Shown here piece after piece: positions 1-14,518 of a DNA stretch of 64,000 nucleotides. Within the stretch, counting starts at the first letter, position 1. The number at the start of each line of letters is the position of its first letter. Position numbers and translations under genes: made by a program. The notes beneath the pieces are model-generated. The model made no database searches, had not been told where the DNA came from, and was given only the letters and a program-made list of their open reading frames with translations. The stretch is from Archilochus colubris (lineage: Eukaryota; Chordata; Aves; Apodiformes; Trochilidae): positions 92,329,115-92,393,114 of the forward strand of contig CM041085.1 in assembly GCA_023079485.1 (NCBI GenBank). The letters are read 5' to 3'.

Positions 1-1970
1 CACTATAAAAAAATAATTTAACCACATCAATAGATCTGGACTAATTTCCTCAGGAAAGAAAAAAACAGATGCTCACACCCAGACCATGACACATTACATT
101 ATGGCTCATTATGTGAGACATTTCCATCTTAATGCTAATCTAGGCTGTCCCTATTTAATTTACTGTAGTTGAGAGAAATTAAATTTCTTCCATGTACTGA
201 TTTCATAAAAATAACATTTGAATCAAACATTCAACTTCACAGATGCCAGGAGGAAGAAACAAACTGACTACATTGTAAAAACACCTCCTGTCTGACAAAG
301 CAAAAATCCTCAGTCTGCATTCAATTCCAGATTTCCACACAATGTGTCTTCCACTTTCCTGCCAAGAAAAAATGCTAAGGAGACCACCTGGCATGAGAGG
401 TATCTCCTGTCAGCCCAATCAAGAGGGAGAGTTGGATGACTAAATTAGGGTAATGAGTTTCAAGCAAGCCCAGGGGTTTAACAATATAATGCACACATCT
501 ATCTCTAGTGAAGAGGGAACTGGTCAGGTAGGAAAAGATGCAGGAAGTATCAGGAAGTATCAGGACAGAAGTATCAGGAAAATGAACCTGCTATTCAACA
601 GGTTGCTTGTTTTCCATCCAGCATCCACACCAAGTTAGATTACTTACAGTGACAGACAATAAGAAAAAGTCATTTTCCCCTGAAGAGATTTATGACTACT
701 GTGCAAAGTAGAAATAAAACAATGGTAATGATTGGCCAGACTCCCTCTAAAAGATGGATTCATCAAAGTGTTCTCTGCCAGGAGCTCATACCTGTGACAG
801 TATGAAGAATTACCAGGGCTCAGAAAGCATCATTCTGACTGCCACGTTGTGGCATGAATGAAACCTGTGCAGATGTGACAAGAGCCTCTGAGCCCAAAGG
901 GAAAAGAGGCAAGGATATGGGTCTGACACCTGTGCTGGTCCCTGTTAGACCAGCACTATAGCCAGAAAGGGACAGAGACATAAAAAAAAGAGCTGCAGAG
1001 GTGTTGGCTGCTTAGGAAGGTTTCTTTTCATCATATGCAAGTGTCCCAAGGAGGAAACTGCTCAGTAGGAATTAAGTCTTTCTCACACAAAAGGGAGAAG
1101 AAAAGGTCTCAGGCCTGAGTTTTTTCATCAGATGAGGAGAGATAGAATGAGGACTGATGGCAGCTCATGTCAAATTTGGAGACAGGTAACCTAGATAAAA
1201 CCCCAAAACACTGATGAAATACTGTAGGGAGAGCAAACAGGTCAATTAATCTACAGAACATTTTAGATGCACCTACACTGAAAAAAAGGACTGCAACAAA
1301 CAAGAAGAAACAAAAATATGAATATATAATCAACATTATTTCCACACCAATACTATCACTCTGTTGATTATTTCTCTAGCATGAATTCTGATGAGGAATA
1401 ACAACACCTTTTAATGAACAGAAAGAAGAGAGAGAATTCTGAGCACTGAGGATATGCACTTTCACTGAGTCCAAACTATAATGATCTTTACACAATGGAA
1501 TAAGTGAAAATACCTGATAATATTGGTCTCTAGGTAGCCAGATCAAGTGGAAGAAACCTTTAGAAAAGAACAAAAAGAACAAAAAGATGTAGCACAATCA
1601 TCTGACAGATAGTCTTCTATATTAATGGCAGGTTTCTAACTCCTGATACACTGAAGAAAGAAAAAGAGACTGCACAACAGGCAAGTGGAAATGGATAAAC
1701 ATCTTTAGATCCAGGAAATTCAGTGAGCACCAGAAGAATAGCAGCTTCCTCAGTGCTGCTGAAAAACTTCTGAAAGTTGTATGGGAGACAGTTATTAACA
1801 TCATGCAGTGTTTCATTCCTAGAGAAAAAAAGAGACCTAACTATAAGATATGCCTGGAAACTACTAAAATGAATGCAACTTCAATTCTCAAAGAAACATT
1901 AGAGTAAAAAAGACTACTTATCTAGAAGATATAAAAATGATAAGCAGGAATCAGTATGGACCTGTGAAAA
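1..1970. other. Intergenic, no gene seen
   Basis: AT-rich sequence with only short unsupported open frames on both strands. The one visible structure is a 10-base tandem repeat (unit AAGTATCAGG) around 543-580, whose last copy is offset by an extra few bases. No splice-bounded coding stretch and no CR1 tail was seen. It lies about 15 kb past the TINAG polyadenylation signal. Confidence 0.6.
541..580. repeat. Short tandem repeat, unit AAGTATCAGG
   Basis: Two adjacent copies of the ten-base unit are followed by a third after a small insertion. It is a local microsatellite-like duplication with no coding context. Confidence 0.7.
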
Positions 1971-2323
1971 ATCATAGAAGCATGGAATCATCGTTTGGGT
2001 TGGAAGGGACCTTAAAGATCATCTAGTTCCCACAGCATTGCATGCCCAGGGACACCTCCCACTAGACCAGGTTGCTCAAAGCCCCATCCAACCTGGCCTT
2101 GAACACTTCTACAGCGGGGGCAGCCACAGCTTCTTTGGGCAACCTGTGCCAGTGTCTCACCACCCTCACAGGAAAGAATTTTTTCCTAATACTTCTAAAT
2201 CTCCTCTCTTCAATTTTGAATCCATTTCCCCTTGTTCTCTCACTACACACTCGTGTTAAAAGCTTTCTTGTAGGCTCCCCTTCAGGTATTGGAAGTTCTC
2301 TAGGCTGAACAGCTCCAGTTTCT
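1971..2323 (-). mobile_element. CR1 LINE 3' fragment
   Basis: Read on the minus strand this ends in the diagnostic CR1 3' terminus: a GGTCCCTTCCAACC-type block followed by degenerate ATTCTATG repeats near 1971-2010. Upstream of it are the usual CR1 tail segments, including CCCAAAGAAG and GGTGGTGAGACACTGG. It is 5'-truncated near 2323. Short open frames here are remnants of the pol C-terminus and are not functional. Mismatches in the terminal repeats suggest an old copy. Confidence 0.93.
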
Positions 2324-5300
2324 ATGACATTACAACAAACCTGGTAGTTATGTCAAGATATTTTTAATAGAACAGGACTTTTGACTCTGTCCATCAAGGT
2401 AGTTACTTGACTTCCTCCAAAAGTACACTCATGATTAGCTTACCACAAAAGGGATTGGCAGCTAAAAAAAAAACAACAACTTTTCAAGAGGTCAAAAGTA
2501 AAAGGATGAATTAAGTACTGTAGGAGGACTTTTTGAGTTCCATAGCCTTAAGTATTTTCATTAGGGACCTGAACAAAAACACTAGGCATTAGATTTGCAA
2601 GAATGAGTGATGGATTTGCAGCCTGTGAAAGATCACAGAGGGGTAGATGTGAATCTGCCCAGCAAGAAGGGAGGTGTAGGGGGAAGATATTTGAAGATCT
2701 GGTTATGTTGTATCTTTCTGCTGTTCTGCTATATGAAATGATTTTTTTTCTCCCAAGTCAAGTCTGTCTGTTTTGCCCATGCCATAACTGGGTAGTGAAA
2801 AGCTCCCTGTCCTTTTCTCAACTAAGGAACCTCTGGGTGGATTTTCTCCTCCCTATCCCACAGTGGAGGAGGCTGGGGTGTGAGTGAGCAGAAGCCTGGT
2901 TGTTACCAGTGGGGCCTAAACCAGGACAGCTTGCTCATTCCCATCTCATTCAGATGAGCATGAAACATCTTGACAAACGGAAGAAACTAAGGAAAAAAAA
3001 AAATAAAAGAATCCTATACAGGAAATACGTGACAAGAATCTGTTATACATAGCAATCAGCAGCACGAAGTATCAGTGCAAACATGAATTTGGGTAATGAT
3101 AGTTTAAAAACCAACCATAAATAAATAGTTAATGAAATACTGAGACATTAAAAACTGAGTTGGACAAAGTAAATCACAGAGCATTCTGCTCTATGCAGCA
3201 CCGCTGTGGCCTCCCTAGGACATCAAGAAGATGAGCCCATAGGAATAATAAGAGATACAGTTAATGTGGAAACATGAAAATGTGATTTGGTTTGCCAAGA
3301 CAATACTGTGAGAAAACATGACAGCAAGTTTAAAAAGCTACAGGGAAAAGAAAGAAAAAACCCAAAAAGAAAAAAGGAAAAAAAAAAGTGGGGGGAGAGA
3401 ATAAGCTTCAAGCTTTTTTCATGCCTACTGTGAATGAGACAAATGGCATGGAACAGAAGTGCAGCAATGGAGGTGTACTTCAGGCAGGTGGATAAGTCTC
3501 TAATGGGGAAGACAGGTAAGTACTGGTTGGTTGCTTGGGGATAATGTGCAGCATCATCCTCTGCAGGTTTTAAGAACAGACCGGGGATCTGCCAGAAATA
3601 GTTTAGATGCAGCCGCTCTTCCCTCAAATAGGGGAGGAAAAATGAGATGGAATTTCTGATTCCCAGCTTATTTTCTATGATTTTGAGTAAAAGTCTATTT
3701 AAAAAAAAAGCACCCAGGTTAAAACCAGTAGGCTACATTGTATAACTACTGTCATTACAGGAAATACTCATTTCTTGCATTGCTTTTCCACTAAGGCTTG
3801 TGCACTTTACAGATATTTTATAGATAGTTTCAAATTCAGCATTTATTTCTGGATTTCCAACACATATTCCCAGGTGCTTGGTTCTGTCTTGTTAGTTCAG
3901 ACCAGTTTGGGGTTCTGAAAGCTTGATAATATTTCTTGTGTAATACAGTGCAGTGTTTTTACAGTGTAACTAAGTAATTGTTCTGCCATTACAAATGTTC
4001 TCAAGAAAGACTTTTACTTGAATTAAACATCCTTGAGTTCTAAAGCAATATCCTCCATCACTGTCAGTCCCCTTTGAGTCTCTGACTCCTCAGATTTGAC
4101 ATCACATTTTGGGTTTTTATTGGAATTACATGCAGACTGGAATGAGCTCTAAGTTCTGCTTGCCTAATGGATCAGAAGGAATTATGATCACTCAGCTGGA
4201 AACATATTGTTTCTTTATTTTAATAGCATGTAGGCAGCTACTCTTTTTTGTTTGTTTTTTAATACCAATCCTGTTTCTGTACCTCTAATATGTTTGTCCT
4301 GATGGCAATTTCATTACAGAAACAAAGAGCTTCATGCATTTTTAAGAATAATGTTCCACATTTTTTCAAAACCCCTAGACTGTTATTCACTGACATAATT
4401 TGACTTGTGTTTCATTCTGCAGAAAATGGCGTAATCCAATCCAATGAAGTTTTCCCAATCATGTTTTATTCAAAAGAATAATGCAGCTGTAATAGGTATA
4501 AAAAGGAAATAGTGCTTAGGGTGAATGCATATGTTTCTCTTATCCACAGGAAACACACAATGGAAGATCACTTCACTATCCCTATGCTACTTTTTTAATG
4601 GTCTTAATGGACCCAGCAAATTGCCTAGTGGAGCATCTTGTGTCTGGCAGGAATTAGTACAGGTGCATTAGGAAGAAGCATAAGAAAAAGAGTATAGACA
4701 AAACTATCCCTCCTTAGGATACTATCTTATTAATTTTGTCAGTGATAAATTATATTTAGAAATATATATTTTAAAAACTGGTTGTCAAATATATAATTTC
4801 TAAGGAAATTATGTAAGTTTTACCATATAGAACGGGGAGGGTGAAGATATTCCCATGAAAACATTTATCCTTTGTATTGCTCATTACTGGAAAGTGGACC
4901 ATCAAAGCCATATTCCCCACTGTAAGAACAGAGAGAGTAAAAGTTTATTTTTGTTCTGCTCGATTCAAATCATTATGAGGAGAAAATTTAATAATGTTGC
5001 TAGCTGGCTGGGCACCTCTCAGAGGACATTCCTCTGCTCTTTCTGGTGGTGGGCAGCACAGGTCATGCCTTCAGAGCATGCAGCAACCCTCTCCCTGCCC
5101 CAGGAACTGGAGCTGAGCAGAGGAAAGAAGTGCTGACATCTCTCACGTATTCTTGGCAGCTGCTTGTATTGAATTTTTGCAACTTTATACTTGCCATGAA
5201 CTGGCTTGGGGCATCCTGATTATGAAATAACCAGAAGGGAAAAGTTCTCACATCACCCAATAGTACTCTTCAGAGCAGCCAAAATGTGCAGGATATCCAG

Positions 5301-8300
5301 GTTGTGTTAGGAGCTCCTTGCAATAGGGTGCTGTGTACAAAAAGAGTCTTCTGCTCTCTCATGAGCCCAGAGGGTTCCTAGGAACACATCAAGAGAGGAA
5401 TGGACTCTTGAATATTTGCAGCAATTTGCAGCAGATCCGCAAGTCAGACTTCATTGAAGAAGAAAAGAAGGAAATGCAGTGAATAGAAATGTCAGCTGGT
5501 CATGTCTCTGAGAAAAACCAAACACTTCTGAAACACCCTCAAAGCATCTTCCAGATATAGACTGGAAAAGAGATGCCTTCTCTTTCACACTGATGTGGTA
5601 TAGCTCTAACTACTGTTCAAACCCCAGAAAATCTACAAAAAAAAAAAAAATGCAATAACTTTCACAGATGTGAAGCAACTACTTAGAGAGAAAAAGCAAC
5701 ACTGTTGATGCACACTAGCAAGTGACCCTATAGAGTGACACATCTGCCTTGCACACTTTGGAAACCTCACACCTGAGCAGTCTTCCTCTAAGAAGAAAGG
5801 TGAGTAAATATCTCACATCACGAGCAACACACAATTTTACTCTTCTAAAAACTGCCTCACTGGGTTAATAATTGCAACACGGGAATAAATCCTAATAAAT
5901 GCTATTTCTCACGGTGCAATCAGCAAGAATAATTATATGGAAATGGATTAACAGAGCTTTCAGAAGGGACACTGTGACTGAAGCTGTGCATGATTTGAAA
6001 AAGCAAATGACATTTGAGAGAAATCTGCTTTGCTTAGGTTACTATAATGGCTTTGGGATTTTTCTGCAAATGCCCAACTGGTAGGATGAGACGTGATTTA
6101 AACAGTATAATGAGGGAGCTGATGTGGCTTAACCAGCAACAGACTTTTGTCCACAAAATTTCTAATCTTTGATTTATTGTTTAAATACAAATTCTAGCAT
6201 GCCAGGTAGCACCTCAGTGAGCTGTGTCTGTGTTCTTTCTACACAAACTCCCCAAAATATCATACAGGTGGGTTGAGTGTGAACAATAGAATTAAGGACA
6301 CTTAATTTCTTTGTGCTTTGTTTTTCTTTGTTGGCATAAATTCCTTATTCCTAAAGTATGTGTGAAGTCCAGCAAATGCTCAGTGAAAGATCTGGAGGAG
6401 TTTTCTACTGTTTTCCCCAAACATGGCTTATCCATTGTGCAATAAGAGTTTTTTCAAACATAGCAGGGAGGCAAATAAGGTCTTACTGCACCTGTAGCTT
6501 TGGATTAAGTTTCTATGTTGCTCCTAAAAATACCTGTGAATCTTCTAGCAGCTTGCAGTAAGTTATTAAGAAAAGAGACAGAATCACTCGTCAGGCAACC
6601 AGGGTAAAAATCACCACTGGAAGAACGGGGTTTTACTGAAGAACAACTTAAGAAAACACAACACTAACAGTAGTGAAGGCCAAAGATCCATGGTAGGGTC
6701 TGACCATTTTTCTTCTAATTGCCAGATCAGTCCCAGGGGTGTTCAACTGAAAGTGTAGTTTCCTGTATCCTGAAGCATTTATTTGCTACCAAACTTGTGC
6801 ATGGGAGGAAATGAGTTACTTTTTTTCACTTTCCTCCCAATTTTAAAATAACATTCATGTTTCTGTACCTTCTGAAGGTACAGAATCAATACAAGTATCA
6901 ATACAAGTGTCTTCAAGATATTCTGAAACATATAACTGGCTGTTGGTAATTTGGTGAATTTAATTAGTCATAATAAAAAAAATCCACTTGGGATTATTGA
7001 ATAATTGGATAGTCCACTCTACATGCAAAAATATCAGTCAATAAATTCTCAAAAGTATGTATAGATAAAAAGTATATATCTCTATACATTCCTCTCAGGC
7101 ACATAATACATTCTCACAGGCAAAACCCATCTGAGCATTACTGCTGCTCTCATAAAACATGTTTTCCTATTTCAGAACTTCCACTTAATGTTCCTAAGAA
7201 CTTGATATAAGATAAAAATCAAGTTTCATATGTTTAATACTAAAATATACAGTAAACAAGAAACACTTCACTAAATGTTAGTGCTGTTGGATTTATACAA
7301 GTTAAAACATTTTTGCTACTTTGTCCACAGTTAAAATAGTTAGAAAAATTATGTTCGAGGGAACGGTAACACAATCATTCAGACCTGTATTACTGCTATC
7401 AGATAAACCAGGACTGTTTATGAGCACAAACTGGGATGTATTTGTGCACTGTGAGGTAGAAGAGTAACACTTCCTTTCTATACATAAGAAAAGAAAGTAC
7501 AGAAAACTGCAGAAATTTACCCAGGGTACAACAAACAGGACTGACAGAGATGAACTCCAAGATTTCAGGTTAATAACTCCATGTATTTCTGGTTTCTAAG
7601 CTGAAATGTAGCTCAGCTTGCCATTTAAAGCCAGGTGTCACAGAATAATTTTATTTTAATGATATGGGAATGAAACTCCCAACTCTAAGTGATCATTATA
7701 TTCTTACGGGGAAGTGTGAACCAGATATAATCACGGTGATTGAAAAAAGACCTTTTCTATTCCAGTAATAAGTCTTCCACTAAGTAAAAGCATATAAGAA
7801 CCCCTAACAGTGGTGTGTTACCTTTAATAAGTCTTGGAGAAAGGGTGATGTGACACCATTCAAAATAGGGAAGCACATAAAACTTAATTCCTGTTTATTC
7901 AATCCTTTAGTACCATAATAAGTGGAAATTTCAATAAGTATTGATAGAAGTCAACTTAAAATTGCCATACCATACTACAATATTTCCTAACAAACACACT
8001 AAATTCACATGCATTCAGAATATTTTTTTTACTGAATTGAAGGAATAAATATGCCTATTACAAATGCACACATAATTATGGGATGCAGATTGATTTACTT
8101 TTTAAAATTTAAAAAATTTTCATATTCCTGATGTCAAGTGAACATGGGAGATTTTCAGATTAATTTTACCATTTGTAAAAGGACTGCAAAATTCACGTAA
8201 TGACAGACAAGGAGTTTGAAGCATGTGGTTTGTATATAAACCAGAAGTATTGAAACTGACAAAAAAACCCCCACCTTATAATTCATTTATTATTTGCTTC

Positions 8301-11300
8301 AATTTCATGATTCTTTTATACCTGACTTACAATTATTTAACTGTAGGATTTAGCAAGATACTTTTCCTAAAGAATCAAGTGGGTAAATGCTGTTCTCACT
8401 TTAAACCTGATGTGGATTATTGTCTCTTCAACAGTGCAAGCTACAGTTGAGCTAAATAAAGCCCAGCAAATCAGTGCCTTTTTAAACAATGACAAATCTA
8501 AAGAAACTAATGAATGAGGTGACTTCATTCTTTCCATTCCACTCAGCTCAGACAGAATTACAGGAAGCCTGGAGAAACTGCTAATGAAACTTACTGTCTT
8601 TCTAAAAATAGAAGTCCCACCTTGAAATCTGATGCCTTTGACTCTGTGGAGTGTAAAGAGAATGGAAATGTATCTATAGGTAATTTTTGGACAGGCATCA
8701 CAGCTTTACAATGTTTAACATAGGAAACTGCAAAGAGAATAAACTGCTCCACTAGGCTCAGAAAGCATCAGGGGTTTTTTTGTTTGTTTGGTTGGTTGTT
8801 TTTTTTTTAACTTAGTCCATACAATTCATTTTGTGCGAAGTTTCATTTCACTTGGAAAAGGAAATCCTGCATGAAACGATTCTTTTCTGAATGGTTATAA
8901 TCTTAAGCAATTTACTTTTCCTTCAGGGTCATATAACGAAAGATTCCAACCTGCTAGATCTCAATCAGGACCTTATGAATTGCTACTGTTTCTTCATACA
9001 TGTTCATCTTCTCTCCCAGCCTCATACAGCTTAGGTGAGCATACAGTGTGTTGAAATCAATCTGAGTCTTTCTTAGCACAAGAATTTGTAAAAGCAGGCA
9101 TGATAATGGTTTTAGGCAATATGTCAGGCAAGTAGACAGCACCAGTAAAGAGGCAGAGAAATCTAAGACATATTGGTTATCTATGCCTTGAAAAGTCAAA
9201 GTCAATAAACAGAAAGTGTGTGCTCTGCATGCAGCTGGTAAGGAGGCAGAAAGCATAAAGCCCAAAAGGTTGTATAAATGCCTCTAGTTATTTCAGTCAC
9301 ATTTCCTTTACTATCCTTCATTTTAACCAGTCCTACATACACCTCCACCTGTGAACACACATCTGCAGCAGAAGACCCTTGTTCTAGTTGCTCACAAGAG
9401 ATCTGAGACATGAACTCAACCAACTGACCTTGAAGCAGCCTTGTGTAAGTTACCACTATTATTTGTACACAAGATTGCATGCCTCTAAGTTTAAATCAGG
9501 GTCTTAATTATGAACAGGAAATCATGTACCAATTTGTTCATCTCAGAAGAAAGCACAGTGGAAACTGCAAAGTGAAAAAAAGAGTAGTAGCATATGTTAC
9601 TCTTAGTGGATGAAGTGCATGACCTTTTCAAGAAGAATCTCTTTGCTGTTCTAGGCACTCTTTTTCTCTGCCTTTTAGAAAGCAAAGGCTCTCTTTAAGA
9701 GAAATGAAATATTCATTTTAGACTCTAGCTAGACACATTGTTTCTTTAGAGTGGAGTTTTATGAACATAAATCAGTTTTCTAATACCCATAAGTGGGCTT
9801 TTCATACGCATCCAGAAATAATCCACCCACAGCAGAACTTCACTTGCAGCTTTCTTAAGCACTTTGAAAAAACCTTACCTGCATGCCTGGTATTGAATGT
9901 GTCAATAAAGAATAAATTTTAGTACAGACTTTGTTTCTGAACATTTGTTTCTGAATTCAGGAGCAAAAGCAATAGTACTGTGGGAAAAAAAATGATTCTA
10001 CAAATCCCTTCCAACCTGAGATGTTTTATCATTCCATGAGAACTGAAAGATTAGGCAGACACTAAGGGACATTTCTTCAGTGAAGAGTCAGGAGCAATTT
10101 TATTTTTCAGAGATTACAATTTGACCTTACTTGTGCCGTACTGTTACAGTGCTACTGTGTTTTCATAGGAGTTGTATCATAACTGAAAAATACTACATAC
10201 ATATGGAAATTAATGATATTCTACTCTATTGGAAATAAAATATGAAGGCAAATAAATTATATTAAATTAATTAAAATTTCATAAACCTCTTTAATATTAA
10301 CCTCCTTGATCTTCTAAACAAATAAGGTCATTTGTTTCAATTAAGAGCATTGCCCTGGAGACAGCTCTCACAGGTGTAGATGTACACAGGCCTACAGAAA
10401 CTGTTTACAGCCAGTTTTGATAGATTTTGAGGCTTTTGAATAAAAACAAGTATTATTGTCCAGACTGTGACACTGCTCTAAGGCCATATTTTGTCAGCAT
10501 CCAGAATGCTTCCCCTGACAATACAGCTGAATCCCTTCAGAAGTGTACGAGTACTGAGCAGTACTGTGTAAATGCATGTCAAGGATTTCAAGAAAGAGGG
10601 AGATTTTCAAAATAAATAAAATGAAAAAGCAATTTTTTTCTCATTAGAGCCTGGTTGGAGATTAATCTTTATTCCAACACTGCTCCTCTGGGATTTGCAC
10701 CCATTTGCAGAGGGAGATATAACCTGGTGAATAAAATAAAGAAGTGCAAATCTCTCTCATTGTGACACCACAAGGTTTCAGATCTTTGTATTCAAGAACA
10801 CACATAAACAAAGACTATAATAATGATTTCTTTCCCTTTTCCTTTCTATTCTCCTCCAGCATCATTGTTGACACAGAAGGGTGTGATACTTTTGCAGAGC
10901 TGTCCCTGTAGTAAGAAAAGGTAAAGTTCTTGGCCTCTCACTACAGATTAATTAATGTATAATGGGTCTCTAAAAAAAGCCAAACAAAGAAACCCCAAAA
11001 AACCAACAAAAAACCAACCAACCACAACCAACCAACAAAAAAATACAGGAAAAAGTTATTAGGAGTGATTCTACAGTCACTATCAGTGTTCTCAGCAAAG
11101 CAAATTCACCAGATCTCTACCTTTGTGGTCTTTAGACTAACTGATCAACTTGTCTTCATAAAGAAATTTTTATTCTTTTCCCTGAGATTTAGCTAGTTCT
11201 GAACACCATGACAACCTGAATTATCTGTCATTGGGCTCTCCTTCAGAACAGTTCTGGACTTTTTAAAAACCGGCTGTGTAAAGTAAAAAAGAAGACATAC

Positions 11301-13140
11301 GCAGGTTCTAAAAGCTTGATCATCCATTTTCCCTGCTTGATCATCCCATTTTTCCCTTCCTTTCTTGATGAGCAGAAGTCTTGTTGACTAATTCATACCA
11401 CCTCAGTGAGAAGAGTGTTGTCATGGAATAATTATTGCTTATGAATTTGGATCATCTGATGAGTCCACACTATGAGAGTACAGCTCACTAGGGCTAAATA
11501 TTTGTCTTTTATACATAAGTTTTTTAGATTTTTTTCTTTGATAAAACATTGTTTTGTGTTATGATTTGGTAGATACAATGCACTTAATCAGTATTTACAT
11601 GCTGGTTTTCCTGTAGAGAAAAGGAAAATAAAATAGTCTTCAGAATTTTGTAATGAAAATGGGGTTATGCTTAGATTAAGGCGGTAGTTTAAATGCATGA
11701 GTTCCTGCCTATGTGTTTATGTGGTTATCACATGCTGGCAGAGCTGAGCGAAACCTCCAGATAACCCTTTATTTTGTCAGACACAGCTTGAGGCAACCCA
11801 TGGCTTGAAGTGTCCCCAGAGCTTAAAACCACTGAGGATTTCAATGGCAAGCAAAGTCTGACCACCTGCCTCAGACTTCTCCTTCAGCTGCCTTCTCTGG
11901 GAACAGCTTCAAGTGATGTTGCTCCATGATCAGGATTTTCAGTCATAGTGATGAAGTGTTACAGATGAAGATGAAGTAATAACCCTCACTCATGTAAGTA
12001 ATACAGCATGCATATTTGACAGCTACACTGTAATAAAAAGAAAACTGAATCTTTTCATTGCATTCATTCTGCCTTTCATATGCCCTAACACCAAATTCCT
12101 GCTATACAAATAAGATGTTCCCTCTATACAACCCTCACTTGCTAACTTCTGCCAACCTCCTTTGCTTTCAGTGACTGCTGAACAGCACATGGGACCAGGA
12201 GTTAAAGATAAAGAAAATTTCAGCAGCTGAGTCCCCACATTGAATCTGTTTGGAAATAAACATGATAAGGGATATGGGTATACCTTGGCTGAAGGGGTAT
12301 TCGCAATTTTCTGTTAACTTAGGCAAAGTTAACAGTCTCCATTCTGATAAAGGCTCAGCCCTTGCAGTGAGGAATAGGTGCAAAAATGTAAGCCAGTAGT
12401 TCAGGTAGGAAACAGTTACCAAATCGTAGATTCAATGACATTAAGTGCCCAGGTGCAAGCTCCTGTTCCATCTCACATTAAGCTGAAAGTATTTACAAGC
12501 AAATCTCTCTCATCTGTGGTTCCTAGAACCATAGCTCCTTTTCTTAAGGCTTGCTCTCAGTCTAGAAACCGCCCTTGATTCCTGGAACTACAGGACAAAT
12601 AATTGCCTTGCATTTCTTCTTGGGCCTTCTTGGTCCCTGCTCCAGATTCAAGTTCCTTGGGTTTACCTTTCTGCTTACTTTAGGCTGCATTTCCCCAAAG
12701 CACCTAATTTGTGGTGCTAAGCTACAGATAAAGCTGTGCAGCTCAGAATCCCAGTGCTGGCTGCCAGTTTGAAGCTCAGAAACCTCCCCAAGCTCAGCAT
12801 GCCCTCAAGAAGCTCTCCTAGAAGCACCTCTGGACATCTGGGATGAAGCAGACACCCTAAAATGAACGTTTGTGGGTTTTTTGCCTAACCACAGCCTCCT
12901 TTGAGAAAGGTACAGCAGTATGAACAGCAAACAGAGAAAATCCAAGACACACATTACATCCATCAGCTAAAGTCAGGGTATCAATAACACAGTGCTGGTG
13001 CAGGGACTTCTTGGTTCTCTGAAGATGGTATTTAGGAGGATGTCCACATGCTCTACTTCTGTAATTTGAAGTGTTTGACTACCACACTGGCAAAACTTTT
13101 CCCTGTGCTCCAACCTCAGTCTGCAGCCTGGTTGCCTTCA

Positions 13141-13160
13141 TTTTTTTTTTTTTTTTTTTT
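13141..13160. repeat. Poly-T tract
   Basis: An uninterrupted run of about twenty T on the plus strand. No flanking retrocopy structure was recognised. Confidence 0.85.
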
Positions 13161-14479
13161 GTTCTCAAACTATTGGGCTCATTATTAGAGATACTCAAAT
13201 ACTCTCCCAATTTATTTTAGCAGAAGTATGCACACAGTGTGCTTCAATATTATTTTATGGCTGTGTAAAAGCATTTTATTCTGAAATAATAACATGAAAT
13301 GAAAATCCCTGTTGTGGCAAGTATCATCAGTTTCTCAGACTTCCTAATGATGATGGGCAAACTCCAGAACTGGGAAAACCTGGTCTTCCCTAGTTGTGTG
13401 CTATGTTTCCTATTGAGGTAGGAAAGGAACTTGTTGTGCCTCTCAGCCCCACCAAAATCCCTGTCTGAAGCCAGACCCAAGGCAGCTCCCTGTGACTCAG
13501 ATGTTTGTGCATGACTCAGACCCCTCAGCAGAGCAATTGCCTTGAAAAATTCAGTGCCTGCTGGGTATCCCTATGCAAACAAAAGTATCCACAGAAAGAA
13601 TATTACCAGCCTTGACAGTGTTTTCCAGAGCACAGGAAGCCAATCTTCAGGGTGTAATTTCCCATCCTGTAGCAGATGGGCTATGTTTCAGTACAATAGA
13701 ATAGATAAAAAGGTAAAAATAGTGTGAAAATAACTGTGTTCCTTTATTGGCTTGATAGCCATTTTAATTTTAAAATTAATTCCTCCTTTAAGCCATCTCA
13801 AAGGGCATAATCAGTGTTCATTTATTAAATACTGTCAGTAACATTTAGGATCTGATTGTGGGAAAACCCTGAAGGATGATCAATGTAAATTGCAAAAGGA
13901 GCCTGTTCTGCTCAGTTAATACTGAGAAGTTTCTATCTCTCCCAAAGTTCATAGGTATTTATGTTGAGAGTGTTATCTGAAACTGCAATGAAATGTGTAA
14001 GAATTCAAACAGGGAGTTTTCCATTATTTATGAGCACTGTCACATACAAAGCCCTAAGACACGTATTCTTCTAAACATAGTTTTGAACTTCCAGCATTAG
14101 ACTGACAACTAATCAAAACTTCATACAGCATGTTGCTAACAAGAAATGTTTTAATGTGTAATGTAAGTAGGGATTTATTTTTTTTTTTTGGTTGCCATAA
14201 AAATGTTACCTTCCTACCTTTATGGAAAAGGATTTTTCCACCATGTCACATACACAAAGGCTATTGTTGCATTGCCTTCCCTTCCTGGTACCACACCTTC
14301 TGCAGTTCCAACAGACCATGAGTAATGACAGTGATGTGAAGCTGATGAGCTCTCTATTGAATTAGCCTGAGCTACATACTGTTCCTTTCTATTCATACAG
14401 GATAAAGCTCAAGGCTAGATGACACTTTTAGTTCAAGCCCAGCATTCATGGCTGAGCATTAGTGATGGAGAGACCAAAA

Positions 14480-14518
14480 GGAAAAAAAAAAAAAAAAAAG
14501 AAAGGGAAAAAAAAAAAG
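14480..14518. repeat. Poly-A / purine-rich tract
   Basis: Two long A runs separated by AAAGGG form a simple-sequence tract in intergenic DNA. Confidence 0.85.

Noticed and set aside
3223..3627. 134-codon open frame on the minus strand
   Set aside because: Composition follows the A-rich plus strand (Phe/Leu/Ser-rich), there is no family resemblance and no splice context.
8954..9265. 103-codon minus-strand open frame
   Set aside because: No recognised family, no splice sites in a useful arrangement and no supporting neighbour.
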